Shown here piece after piece: positions 24,401-34,000 of a DNA stretch of 64,000 bases. Below the pieces are notes generated by a model that was given only the letters and a program-made list of their open reading frames with translations, searched no databases and was not told the origin of the DNA. Made by a program: the position numbers and the translations under genes. The stretch spans positions 1-64,000 of the forward strand of contig CAMHUI010000008.1 in assembly GCA_946188345.1 (NCBI GenBank). Direction: 5' to 3'. Position 1 is the stretch's first letter. Each line of letters begins with the position of its first letter. The DNA comes from an uncultured Prevotellaceae bacterium. Its GTDB lineage: Bacteria > Bacteroidota > Bacteroidia > Bacteroidales > Bacteroidaceae.

Positions 24401-25888
24401 AGCCTCTTCTGGGGACCCATGGGCAACGTCATCTTCTTCGGAACACTCATCACGATGGTCTTCATCCTCACCGTCATGCCCGTGGCCTATATGATGGTGG
24501 GAACAACCCCGCAGGGGGAAAACAGAAAGGAATCGGCAATGAAACAGAAAACACTCATCCTCGTTATCGCCTTGGGCTGCAGTCAGTGGGCTTCAGCACA
24601 GCGGGTCCTCACACTCGACGATTGTCGCCGGATGGCCCTCGAGAACAATACAACCCTGCGCACTGCCCAGGGCAACCTGCGCTCGGCCGAGGAGCAGCGC
24701 AAGGAGGCCTTCACCAACTACTTCCCGCAACTCTCGGCCACGGGATTCGCTTTCAATGCGAACAAAGACATGGCCAAGATGGATGTCTCCACAGCCGACA
24801 TGTTCTCCAGCGTGCCGCAAGAGATGCTGGCCGTAATACCGCAGGAGATGCTCGGGCTCATCCCCTCCAATTTCTCGATGGGGATGATGAAGAACGGCAT
24901 CGTCGGCTCTGTATCGGCCGTGCAGCCCGTCTTCGCTGGTGGCCAGATAGTCAACGGCAACCGGCTGGCCAAGATTGGCGTAGAGGCCGGACAGCTGCAA
25001 GTGGAGAGGACCGAAAACGAAGTAACCCTGACCACTGAACAGTACTTCTGGCAGGTGGTGTCGCTCAAGGAGAAACTACGCACGCTCGATGCCGTCAGCG
25101 AGATGCTCCTTCGGTTGGAGAAAGACGTGCAGGGGGCCGTTGATGCCGGTCTTACCACGCGCAACGACCTGCTACAGGTGCAGCTGAAGGTAAACGAGAT
25201 TGAGAGCAACCGGCTGTCAGCCGAGAACGGCCTGCGCCTCTGCCGGCAGCTTCTGGCACAGCATATCGGCTGCAATGGCGAGGACATCGACGTGGCTGCC
25301 GAGGTAAACCCCGATGTGGAGCTGCCCGCCGGCCTGAAGCAAGACCATCAGACCAGCCTTGCTGCCACGCCGGAGTACCAGCTGTTGCAGAAAAACGTCG
25401 ACGCCAGCGAGCTGCAGCGGAAGATGGCCATCGGCAAGCAACTGCCCACGGTGGCCGTAGGAGCCGGATACACCTACAACGACCTCATGGACGAGGGCCG
25501 CGACTTCGGAATGATCTTTGCCACCGTCAGCGTGCCCATCAGCGGCTGGTGGGGCGGCTCGCATGCTATCCGCCGGCAGAAGATTGCCACCGAGAACGCC
25601 CGCGAACAGATGGAGTCCAACGCACAACTGCTCGTCATCGGCATGGACAATGCCTGGAACGAAGTGGAGACCAGCTACCGCCAGCTGGCCCTGGCACGCA
25701 AGGGCATCGAACAGGCAGACGAGAACCTGCGGCTGAACCGCAACTACTATCAGGCTGGGACAAGCACCATGAGCGACCTCTTGCAGGCACAACAGCAGTA
25801 TCAGCTGACGCGCGACCAGATGACCGATGCCTACATCGCCTACCAGACTGCACTGACCAAGTACCGACAGGCCACGGCAACGAAATAG
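21449..25888 (+). CDS. RND efflux pump fused in frame to a TolC-family outer-membrane channel
   Basis: One frame of 1479 codons holds two proteins normally encoded separately. Residues 1-1030 are an RND transporter with 12 membrane segments and two periplasmic loops. TM4 reads LGMIVDNSIVIID, with Asp-Asn where AcrB has Asp-Asp. Residues 1031-1479 form a complete TolC-like channel starting with its own signal peptide (MKQKTLILVIALGCSQWASA) and two outer-membrane-factor repeats. The linker is TTPQGENRKESA, with no stop codon. The ATG at 24539 is preceded by GGAA and could also be an independent start. Either the fusion is processed at the internal signal peptide, or the channel is made by internal initiation after loss of the pump stop codon. 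The genes upstream are the adaptor and the divergent AraC regulator. Confidence 0.9.
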   Translation: MMETKKRSNIVEWAMRYHQIVLMITTVLIVFGIVGLYKINKNEFPQVTIRQGVVVAVYPGVSALDIEQQLTKPLEEYVFSYKEVNKQKTRSYSRNSISIVQIELNDDVQDKDAFWSKFKHGVAAFKASLPSGVLAVQVNDDFGDSSAMLITMESPDKTYRELSGYMDELQDRLRTIESVGRMSVFGKQQEQIAVYVDYDRLAQYGISDKMIAMTLMGKDFTTTAGTLKNGRYDSPIYVARPLNLVADVEETIVWSDPRGTTVRLKDVATVRHEYPKLSSYVTNNGVKCLVLSVEIKPGRSITDMGAEVYRQLDSFEQTLPQSVKLFRITDQAKVVKDSVVDFLEELLIAVIAVIIVVLLLMPMRVALVAASTIPISIFISLGLFFTFHIELNTVTLAALIVTLGMIVDNSIVIIDSYMELIGNGMDRRQASVQAATHFFKSILTATLAISITFFPFLIVTSGSINDALQSFPWAVSIVLFVSLIVAELIVPYLQYHFIKEPAGKAADGKKKFSFLDTMQQAYNRLADRCFSHPRTVIACALGSVVLAAVIMGLLPQRLMPQAERNQFAVEIYMPTGTSLDKTVALADSLEHILKQDPRIVSIASFKGLSSPRFHVVYAPQFAGPNYAQFIVNTVSSKATVELLDEYKPKYEEAFPEAYVRFKQLTYGSEANPVELRLTGTDWPVLKAATDSMTQVLRNQPDLKLVRNDMLEPLLATEIRLNAEQAGRMGISNATTELAMMMRYNADGLPIATVWQDDYPVNIMLKGTKAQMNSRQQLGDEMIAAEGGLRQVPLRQVAQVMPVWQDGQIGHRNGLRTTTIMAEVRGGKNVTKVSTDLQKRLGNIQLPEGITMAWGGEIAENADNMPMLVNALIIAVVIIFFLLVYHYKRISMALLLMASLLLCFFGTAVGILVQGELTMTCFLGFISLMGILVRNAIIMYDYADELRAQGQGREAIIHAAKRRMRPIFLTSAAASMGVLPMVIKGSLFWGPMGNVIFFGTLITMVFILTVMPVAYMMVGTTPQGENRKESAMKQKTLILVIALGCSQWASAQRVLTLDDCRRMALENNTTLRTAQGNLRSAEEQRKEAFTNYFPQLSATGFAFNANKDMAKMDVSTADMFSSVPQEMLAVIPQEMLGLIPSNFSMGMMKNGIVGSVSAVQPVFAGGQIVNGNRLAKIGVEAGQLQVERTENEVTLTTEQYFWQVVSLKEKLRTLDAVSEMLLRLEKDVQGAVDAGLTTRNDLLQVQLKVNEIESNRLSAENGLRLCRQLLAQHIGCNGEDIDVAAEVNPDVELPAGLKQDHQTSLAATPEYQLLQKNVDASELQRKMAIGKQLPTVAVGAGYTYNDLMDEGRDFGMIFATVSVPISGWWGGSHAIRRQKIATENAREQMESNAQLLVIGMDNAWNEVETSYRQLALARKGIEQADENLRLNRNYYQAGTSTMSDLLQAQQQYQLTRDQMTDAYIAYQTALTKYRQATATK

Positions 25889-26210
25889 CAGAAAGCCCCG
25901 CTTACTCCGCTTGCCGAGGCCGGCATGCCCTGTGGCCCGGTAGAGATAACATAGTCTTCATCCGCTGAAGTCCCAGCCTTCAACGGATGAAGTCTTTGTT
26001 ATCATCCACTGAAGGCCCCGGCCATCATTCGGAGGCTTGCCAACGAATGTGCATGAAATGGACGGACAAATGGCGTAGCTTGCGAAGTAGGCCGGGACAC
26101 AAAGGGCGAAAAAAGTGGATGAAGAGTTGAAAAAACTGATGTTTTATTTAGGCAGACTGCGATATTTTCTGTAAATTTGCAGAGTCAAACGTAATTAATC
26201 ATCATCAGAT
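25889..26210. other. Intergenic region with a nested hairpin and the pepT promoter
   Basis: GATAACA (25945) pairs with TGTTATC (ending 26003), and inside it CTTCATCCG pairs with CGGATGAAG. No T-run follows, so this is a structured element and not a classical terminator. A TCATCC(A/G)CTGAAG motif occurs twice (about 25958 and 26002). The region from 26100 holds the pepT promoter. No gene is seen. Confidence 0.6.
26147..26179 (+). promoter_or_regulatory. pepT promoter
   Basis: TTTA (26147-26150), a 21-base spacer and TAAATTTG (26172-26179) resemble the Bacteroidetes consensus, 31 bases before the ATG. Confidence 0.55.
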
Positions 26211-27434
26211 ATGAACCTTACAGAACGATTTATCAATTACACGAAGTTCGACACGCAGTCTGCCGAAGACTCGCAGACCGTGCCCAGTACCTCCAAACAA
26301 CTTATCTTTGCCGACTACCTGAAGAAGGAACTTGAGGCTGAAGGCTTCGACGACGTAGAGATGGACGACATGGGCTATATCTATGCCACGCTGCCCGCCA
26401 ACACCAAGAAGGAGATTCCCACTATTGGCTTCATCTCCCATTACGACACGTCGCCCGACGCCAGCGGCGCCGACATTAAGGCCCGCATTGTCAGCAGCTA
26501 CGAAGGCGGCGACATTGAACTCTCGCCCGGCATCGTCAGCTCGCCCGCAAAGTTCCCCGAGCTGCTTAGCCACGTGGGCGAGGACCTCATCGTCACTGAC
26601 GGCACCACGCTGCTCGGTGCTGACGACAAGGCCGGCATCGCAGAAATCATTCAGGCCTTGTGCTATCTGCGCGACCACGACGAGATTAAGCACGGCGACA
26701 TCCGCGTGGGCTTCAATCCCGACGAGGAGATAGGCATGGGCGCTCACCACTTCGACGTGGAGAAGTTTGGGTGCCAGTGGGCTTATACCATCGACGGCGG
26801 CGACCTCGGCGACCTGGAATACGAAAACTTCAACGCGGCAGGAGCCAAGGTGTTCATCAAAGGCGTCAGCGTGCATACAGGCTATGCCAAAGGCAAAATG
26901 GTGAATGCCAACCGGCTGGCCTGCGAGTTCAACAACATGATTCCAGAGACCGACATCCCCGAGACCACCGAGGGCTATGAAGGTTTCTACCACCTGCTGA
27001 GCATCGAGAGCCGCACCGAGGAGGCCAAGCTGTCGTATCTCATACGCGACCACGACCGGGAACGCTTCGAAGACCGCAAGCAGTTCATCGAAGACTGTGC
27101 CGTACAGATGAACCAGAAATACGGCGAGGGGACCGTGCGCGTAGAACTGCGCGACCAGTACTTCAACATGAAGGAGAAGATTGATCCCAACATGCACGTC
27201 ATCGACATCGTGCTGCAGGCCATGCAGGAGAGCGGCGTTGCCCCGAAGGTGGAACCCATCCGCGGCGGTACCGACGGAGCACAGCTCTCGTTCCGAGGTC
27301 TGCCATGCCCGAACATCTTCGCAGGCGGAGTCAACTTCCACGGCCCCTTCGAGTTCGTCTCCATACAGGTTATGCAGAAAGCCGTCGACGTCATCGTGAA
27401 GATATGCGAGCTGACAGCCAGCTATAACGACTGA
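26211..27434 (+). CDS. pepT: Peptidase T (tripeptide aminopeptidase)
   Basis: This zinc-dependent M20-family enzyme removes N-terminal residues from tripeptides in the cytoplasm. The 407-aa length is standard. Metal and catalytic motifs are visible: [11 protein letters not shown] (first His-x-Asp), [13 protein letters not shown] (bridging Asp), [14 protein letters not shown] (general-base Glu pair), [11 protein letters not shown] and the late [13 protein letters not shown] with the metal His in [11 protein letters not shown]. It is a single gene with its own promoter. Confidence 0.96.
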   Translation: MNLTERFINYTKFDTQSAEDSQTVPSTSKQLIFADYLKKELEAEGFDDVEMDDMGYIYATLPANTKKEIPTIGFISHYDTSPDASGADIKARIVSSYEGGDIELSPGIVSSPAKFPELLSHVGEDLIVTDGTTLLGADDKAGIAEIIQALCYLRDHDEIKHGDIRVGFNPDEEIGMGAHHFDVEKFGCQWAYTIDGGDLGDLEYENFNAAGAKVFIKGVSVHTGYAKGKMVNANRLACEFNNMIPETDIPETTEGYEGFYHLLSIESRTEEAKLSYLIRDHDRERFEDRKQFIEDCAVQMNQKYGEGTVRVELRDQYFNMKEKIDPNMHVIDIVLQAMQESGVAPKVEPIRGGTDGAQLSFRGLPCPNIFAGGVNFHGPFEFVSIQVMQKAVDVIVKICELTASYND

Positions 27435-27568
27435 CATCCTCGACAGTGCGACTTTTTTTGTCAGAGACACACAGCGTGCTTGAAAAAAGCCCTAAGTCTG
27501 TCTGTCTAAAAAAAAGTTCTTTAGTCATTCTGTCAAAAAAAATGTCCCCCTATCGGAAAGAGTAGAAA

Positions 27569-29833
27569 ATGGATGCCCTGATCAAAGACTTGGCATTGAT
27601 ATTGGTCGTTGCCGGAATGGTGACGCTGATATTCAAGAAGCTCCGGCAGCCGCTGGTGCTGGGGTATATCGTAGCAGGTTTCCTCGTCTCGCCCCACATG
27701 CCCTATCTGGCATCCGTCGTCGACAAGGAGAACATACAGACGTGGGCCGATATCGGCGTGATGTTTCTGCTATTCTCGCTGGGCCTCGACTTCTCGTTCA
27801 AGAAGATTCTGAAGATGGGCCTCTCGCCCGTCATAGCAGCCCTGAGCATCGTTTTCTCGATGATGATGCTCGGCATCGTTGTGGGCCACGCCTTCGGCTG
27901 GTCGCAGATGAACTGCATCTTCCTAGGCGGTATGCTCGCCATGTCGTCGACGACGATTATCTATAAGGCCTTCGACGATATGGGGCTGCGCCAGCAGCGC
28001 TTCGCCTCGCTGGTGATGAGTGTGCTGATATTGGAGGACGTGCTGGCCATTGTGATGATGGTGATGCTCTCGACCATCGCCAGCGGTAAGGACCCCGACG
28101 GCTCGCAGCTGCTGGGACAGGTGGCGCGACTGGTCGTCATCCTTGTGCTCTGGTTTGTCGTCGGCATCTTCCTCATACCACTGTTCCTCCGCAAGACGCG
28201 CAAGCTGATGACCGAGGAGACACTTGTCATCGTTGCCCTGGGGCTCTGTTGCCTGATGGCAGTCATCGCCACCAGTGCGGGATTCAGCTCAGCCTTCGGA
28301 GCCTTCGTGATGGGTAGCATCCTGGCCGAAACCATCGAAGCCGACAAGATTATCAAAGTAGTAGAGCCCGTGAAGAACCTCTTCGGCGCCGTGTTCTTCG
28401 TGTCTGTCGGTATGCTGGTCGACCCGCAGGTTCTGGCCTCGCAGTGGCTACCCATTGTGGTACTCACGATGACTATCCTGTTTGGTCAGGCCGTCTTTGG
28501 CTCATTCGGCTATCTGTTGAGCGGACAGCCCCTAAAGACCGCCATGCGCTGTGGTTTCTCTATGGCACAGATTGGCGAGTTTGCCTTCATCATCGCCTCG
28601 CTGGGCCTGTCGCTGGGAGTTATAGGCGACTTCCTCTATCCCGTTGTCGTAGCCGTGTCAGTAGTGACGACCTTCCTCACACCCTATATGATACGGGCCG
28701 CTGAGCCAGCATACCAAGTCCTTGAGCACCGCCTGCCCAAAAAGTGGATTCGCCGTCTGAACCGCCTCTCGGCAGCCCGCCAGACGAGTGAGGCTGAGCA
28801 GAGCAACTGGCGAAGGCTCCTTACCCAGATGGCACTCTATACCTTTATCTATAGCATCCTCTCGGCTGCTGTCATCACCCTGATGTTCCGCTTCGTGTTG
28901 CCCTTCACTCGCAACCTGCATCCCACGTGGGAGTTCCACTGGTATGCCAACGCCTTCACGGGACTGCTGACACTGCTCTTCATTTCGCCCTTCCTCAGAG
29001 CCATGATTATGAAGAAGAACCACAGCGAGGAGTTCAAGGCCCTCTGGACAGAGCAACGCATCAACCGCCTGCCCCTCGTGTTCACCATCCTCGTGCGCAT
29101 CGTCATAGCCATGGCCTTCGTCTTCTATGTGGTGAACTACCTGAGCCGCTTCCGCAATGCCCTCATCGTGTGCATAGCCCTGGTGCTCATCCTGGTTATG
29201 ATTCTGTCGCGCGGCATCAAGCGGCGCAGCATCAGGCTTGAGCGAATGTTCGTTGAGAACCTCCGTTCCCGCGAGATAGCCGCACAGGTCAGCGGCCGTA
29301 AGCGCCCCCTGTTTGAGGGACGCCTGTCAGACCGCGACATCCATATCACCGACTTCGATGTGCCAGAAGACTCCACCTGGGCAGGAAAGACGCTCAACAG
29401 CCTGCAGTTCCGCCAGCGTTTCGGAGTTCATGTGAGCAGCATCCTGCGTGGCCGTCAGCGCATCAATATCCCCGGCGGACAGACTGTGCTCTTCCCCGGC
29501 GACAGAATACAAGTCATTGGTACCGACGAGCAGCTGCGACAATTCGGACAGTCGCTGAGAGGCGAACTCATCGAGGAAGACCCCGAGATTGAGAAACGCG
29601 AGATGCACCTGAGACAGATTGTCCTTTCTGCCGACTCACCCTTCGTGGGGAAGACGCTGCGCGAGAGTGGCATCCGCGAATACTATGGATGCCTCGTCGT
29701 CGGCGTGGAAGAGGGCCAGCAAGACCTTACCGCCATCGACCCCAACCATCGCTTCGAACCAGCCGACATTCTGTGGGTCGTGGGAGAAGCCGAACAGATA
29801 AACAGATTGACAACTTTACCCCCCAAACAATAA
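27569..29833 (+). CDS. CPA2-family cation:proton antiporter with C-terminal RCK_C domains
   Basis: This 754-aa inner-membrane protein has about 12 membrane segments related to KefB/KefC-type exchangers: QPLVLGYIVAGFLVSPH, LLFSLGLDFSFKKI and AMSSTTIIYKAF. A second membrane block follows near residues 420-550 (LTQMALYTFIYSILSAAVITL onward). The cytoplasmic tail has two TrkA-C-like modules (GKTLNSLQFRQRFGVHVSSI and GKTLRESGIREYYGCLVVGV). No Rossmann-type RCK_N with a GxGxxG is evident. It probably exchanges K+ or Na+ for H+ under ligand control. The next gene starts 9 bases after its stop, so the two are likely cotranscribed. Confidence 0.9.
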   Translation: MDALIKDLALILVVAGMVTLIFKKLRQPLVLGYIVAGFLVSPHMPYLASVVDKENIQTWADIGVMFLLFSLGLDFSFKKILKMGLSPVIAALSIVFSMMMLGIVVGHAFGWSQMNCIFLGGMLAMSSTTIIYKAFDDMGLRQQRFASLVMSVLILEDVLAIVMMVMLSTIASGKDPDGSQLLGQVARLVVILVLWFVVGIFLIPLFLRKTRKLMTEETLVIVALGLCCLMAVIATSAGFSSAFGAFVMGSILAETIEADKIIKVVEPVKNLFGAVFFVSVGMLVDPQVLASQWLPIVVLTMTILFGQAVFGSFGYLLSGQPLKTAMRCGFSMAQIGEFAFIIASLGLSLGVIGDFLYPVVVAVSVVTTFLTPYMIRAAEPAYQVLEHRLPKKWIRRLNRLSAARQTSEAEQSNWRRLLTQMALYTFIYSILSAAVITLMFRFVLPFTRNLHPTWEFHWYANAFTGLLTLLFISPFLRAMIMKKNHSEEFKALWTEQRINRLPLVFTILVRIVIAMAFVFYVVNYLSRFRNALIVCIALVLILVMILSRGIKRRSIRLERMFVENLRSREIAAQVSGRKRPLFEGRLSDRDIHITDFDVPEDSTWAGKTLNSLQFRQRFGVHVSSILRGRQRINIPGGQTVLFPGDRIQVIGTDEQLRQFGQSLRGELIEEDPEIEKREMHLRQIVLSADSPFVGKTLRESGIREYYGCLVVGVEEGQQDLTAIDPNHRFEPADILWVVGEAEQINRLTTLPPKQ

Positions 29834-29842
29834 CTCACCGAT

Positions 29843-30940
29843 ATGAGTAGCATTACAAAAATCGTCCTCACAGGAGGACCCTGCGCCGGAAAAACAACGG
29901 CATTAGTCAAAGTCATCGAGCACTTCTCCAGCCTCGGCTTCAAAGTGTTCACCCTGCCTGAAGTACCCACCATGTTTACCCAGGCAGGCATGGACTATCT
30001 CACCAAGAACAAGTCCTTCTTCTACGAGGGTGAGAAAGCCACCCTGGAACTTCAGATGGCCCTCGAAGACAAGTTCCTGAGAATGGCTGAAGCCTACAAC
30101 CAGCCCTGTCTCATCGTGTGCGACCGCGGCACGCTCGATATCTCTGCCTATATGACCCCGACCATGTGGGAAGACATCACGCGCGCTGTTGGAACAAACA
30201 CTGCCGAACTGCGTGGGCGCTATGATGCCGTGCTACATCTCGTCTCCGCTGCCGACGGAGCAGAGCAGTTTTATACAACAACCAACAATGCCTCGCGTAA
30301 CGAGCCCGCCGATGAGGCCGGACTCCAGATTGCTCGAATGCTCGACAAGAAAGTCATTGAGGCATGGACTGGGCATCCACACCTGCGCGTCATCAACAAC
30401 CACGACGACTTCGAGGCAAAGCTCAACCGCGTGCTGAAGGAAATCAGCAACGTGCTGGCCCTGCCGCAGCCCATCGAGGAAGAGCGGAAATACATCGTGC
30501 GCATCGTAGGGCAGCTTCCCGAGAGCACCGAGAGCCAGATTACCCAGACTTATCTCGTGGCCGACCCCGACAGCGAAGTGCGCCTGCGCAGACGTATCTG
30601 GGGCGGCAAGCCCGTTTACGTGCTCAACTCAAAGAAACGCGTCTCACCCCATGAACTCATCGAGACTGAACAACAAATCAACTCCAACCTCTACCAGACC
30701 ATGCTCCAGCAGGCTGACCCATACAGGCAGACTATTGAGAAGCTGCGCCGGAGCTTCATCTGGAAAGGCCAGTACTTCGAACTTGACGAATATAGGCTGC
30801 CGACACCCGGCCTGCTCATCCTCGAAACCAAGGGCATCACGCAAGACGAGACCGTGAAACTGCCGCCATTCCTCGAAATCGTAGAAGACATCACCGGGCG
30901 CAAGGAATACTACAATTACAACCTTGCCAAGACAAGATAA
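29843..30940 (+). CDS. P-loop NTPase / CYTH-like two-domain protein (TTD14-like)
   Basis: The N-terminal ~200 residues form an AAA_28-type P-loop domain: Walker A GGPCAGKTT (11-19), then LPEVPTMF and VCDRGTLDISAY. From about residue 211 the sequence is CYTH-like: EEERKYIVRIV, VRLRRRIWGGKPVY, ELDEYRLPTPGLLILETKG. That is the alternating acidic/basic pattern of triphosphate-tunnel proteins. The same two-domain order is known from eukaryotic TTD14. CYTH proteins act on or bind triphosphorylated ligands, but the role here is unknown. The gene follows the antiporter closely and ends in a strong terminator. Confidence 0.82.
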   Translation: MSSITKIVLTGGPCAGKTTALVKVIEHFSSLGFKVFTLPEVPTMFTQAGMDYLTKNKSFFYEGEKATLELQMALEDKFLRMAEAYNQPCLIVCDRGTLDISAYMTPTMWEDITRAVGTNTAELRGRYDAVLHLVSAADGAEQFYTTTNNASRNEPADEAGLQIARMLDKKVIEAWTGHPHLRVINNHDDFEAKLNRVLKEISNVLALPQPIEEERKYIVRIVGQLPESTESQITQTYLVADPDSEVRLRRRIWGGKPVYVLNSKKRVSPHELIETEQQINSNLYQTMLQQADPYRQTIEKLRRSFIWKGQYFELDEYRLPTPGLLILETKGITQDETVKLPPFLEIVEDITGRKEYYNYNLAKTR

Positions 30941-30943
30941 AAC

Positions 30944-30984
30944 AAAAAGAAGAACGCGTCATGGTGGCGCGTTCTTCTTTTTTT
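30944..30984 (+). terminator. Intrinsic terminator after the P-loop/CYTH gene
   Basis: AAAAAGAAGAACGCG (30944-30958) pairs with CGCGTTCTTCTTTTT (from 30968), with a 9-base loop and a following T-run. The A/T symmetry also allows it to work for the convergent CotH gene. Confidence 0.92.
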
Positions 30985-31018
30985 ACATGGTTTCTCAGTT
31001 TTCCTAATCCACCGCCTT

Positions 31019-34000
31019 TTATCTGACGACAACCTTTCGTGTGATGACAGTGCCGTCGGGCCGAGTCGTGCGCACGATGTTCAGGCCAGGTTGCGGGCCA
31101 TCAAGAAGAAGACCGTCGGGTGAATAGTAGCGGTCGACTGTTCGGTTGCCCGTCTGTCCGTCAGTCGGTCTGAGCGTCTGATCGATGCCGTTATAGTCGT
31201 TGGGGTCGAAGTTCCTGTCGATACCTGACAGCCACTGGGCATAAGTAGTGAGCTGGTTGGGTTTCAGGATGGTCGGACGTGTCATCAAGTAGGTGCGCTT
31301 GCCTCCGTCGGGATAGCGACCGACGCTCTCTTCACCGCTATGGACGGAATAGTCGAGCCGGTCGCTCCATGAGTCATCGACTGCCGTCAGGAGAACGCAC
31401 TGGCCGTCGTCGTTGCCCAGCTTAAAGGGTGCGTGTAGCTGAGTGACAGGGTCAAGGCGGTCGGCCCAAATGACGAAGTGACCGTGGGCTGGTATGAGCG
31501 TGCTGCAGACATCATCGGTAATCTGCCACTTGTGGGGCTCTTGCGGGTCGTCGGAGAGATACATTCCCCGGATGTCCACAGACTCAGCGGTCGTGTTATA
31601 GAGCTCAATCCAGTCGTTGCGCTTGTTGTAGTCGTTGGCAAAGATGGTATTGGCGGCACTGACCTCGTTGACAACAACGGGGGTAGCCCCGGCAGTGATG
31701 AGGTATTGGCTCTTGATAGGCCGGAAGACAGCCGTGAGCTGGCAGTCGTTGTCTTCGTCGAGATGCAGGATGCGTTCCTCGGTGACGCTGGTGGCACTGG
31801 CCTGCTCAATGGCAATAGATGCCTCCCAAAGTATATCTGTGGAGGAGATTTTGTTGTTGTGCACTTCAACGGCAATGACGTTCTTGCCTCTGCGGAAAAG
31901 ATTGGCTGGCAGTGTTTCGGTGCCGGTGTCGGGATTGGCAGGGGCATACGTTGTAGCAAAGGTGTTGTAGGTGGCTTCACCTTCGGGCATCAGATGGCGT
32001 GTTGCTTCGACACCATTGACGTAGACGATGAAACCGTCGTCTGCTGTCCAGTCGAGGGTCACGACATCCTCTTCTGTAGGAGCCTTGGTGAGCGTGACGG
32101 CCTTGCGGAAGTAGTAAGTTGGCAGGTTGTGGGCCGTCTCTGTGGCAACCCCATCCTTGCCATAGCCGATGGGCGCAGTGCCGGTCGGCCAGTCGTTGCT
32201 GTTGAAGTTGACAGCGCGCCAATTCGTGTCGTCGAGGCCGCCCTGGTCGTAGTAGCTCCACTCGTCGCCTTTGCTGATAAGGGTCGTAGAGGTCTTGCTG
32301 ATGTTTTTCCATCCTGCAAAGTCGTAACCTGCGGGTGCGGAGGCTTCGAGGGTAACCGGTGCAAACAGCGTACCGTCGAATTTGGCCAAGGGCACTTGCT
32401 GACCGTTGACAAGGATTTGTGCCTCGGGAATGTTTGCCTTGAGGCTGACGTTCATTCCTTCGCCAAGATTCATATATTGCTGGAGTGTGCGTATGCGCTG
32501 GCGTCGCTGGTCGCCACCGGTCATGTTGGGGACGAGCTCGTTGTAGGATGACCAGGGCTGCTTGCCTTCCATGGCGAGGGCGGGCTCGAAGAGCTGAGCG
32601 AGGCTGTCGGCCACGGCCTTGGAACGCTCAGGGGTAAAGACGCTGCCGCCCATGAGACAGTAGGCATCGACAAACTGCCGGCGGAAGCTGTCGTTGCGGA
32701 CGCTGTTCTTGAAGATGCGGATGAGGTCGTTGGCATTGCTCTGCATAAGAGTGCCGAGACCGGAAGCGTTGCTGAATCCCCAGTCTACGTCGAAGAGCAC
32801 CATGTGGAACCGTCCGTCGTCGCGGCTTCGGAAGCCCTTGGAGTTGTTGCTGTTGCAGATCCAGTCGGACGAGCCGATGTAGGTGATGGCTGCCATATAG
32901 TTGGCAAACTCGTCGATATCGACCAAGTCTCGCAGTTGGGCGTATATGGCAGGATCTTCAGCCTGGGCCGCGAGGTCGACCCACTGACGGAAAGACTGCT
33001 GGTCGCCTGCTTTCTGGAAGTATCCGTTGGAGTATTCGAAGGCATCGAGGTTGTCTTTGTCGTAGCCGTAGTTGGCTGTGGCATAGAACTTGTTGGCAGG
33101 GTCGCGGAGGTTGAGCATACCGATGTATTCGCCATTGAAGAATACATGGGTAGGCTGCAGTTCCTGGCAGTCGACGTAGATGCCGCTGGTGGATAGGGTC
33201 TGCTGGATGATGGCATCCTTGATTCGTCCATGGGCCTGAGAGTCGTTATCGTTGCCGCCGTTGCGGACAAGAATCTGCTTGTATTTGTTAAAGGGCTTGG
33301 TGGTGAAGAAGGGCTGGTCGAAGGTCTTCCGTCCTTCGTAGAGGTTGCGTGCCTTGAGCTTGAAGGAGCTGGGAGCATAGAGTCGGCTCCATCCGCCGGC
33401 TATACTGAACTCGGCTTCCTGATTTACCACCATACGGTTATCGGCAGAGATGAGTTCTACGTTGACAGGCCGCTCCCAGTCCATATTGAGGTTGTTGCGC
33501 ACGCTGTTGTTGCCGTGTCCGGTGACACCATTGACTCCCTGGCAGTAGACGCCGATGTAGTCGTCGTAGAGATTGCGCGGGTCTGTGGAGATAGCGATGA
33601 CGGGCAGGTAGTAGTCGCGGTCGCGCTGGATGTAGCTTCGTGTGACGACCTCGCTGGGGAGCATGCCTTTCTGGAAGAGTCTGAGGCGGAGGGTCGTAGT
33701 AGCGTCGATGGTGAAGTCTCCATTTCGGCTTGCTGTGCTGCTGGCCACGGGTGTAGTGCCGTCAAGGGTATAGCGGAGCACAGCTCCCTGAGGCACGTCG
33801 ACGTGGATGGTGAAGGGTGTGTCGAAGAGTCGTGAGTCGGTGTCTACCTGCGGCGCATCGAGTCGGCTGGCGGAAAACTCGCTGTCGGCGTTCGAGGCTC
33901 CTGGCGTAGGCGTTCCCGTGAACTGCCATTGGTCGGAGTCCTCGCTCACTCGGGCATAGGAACAACGGGGGACGGCTTCGGGGTAGGTGAGGGTGATGAA

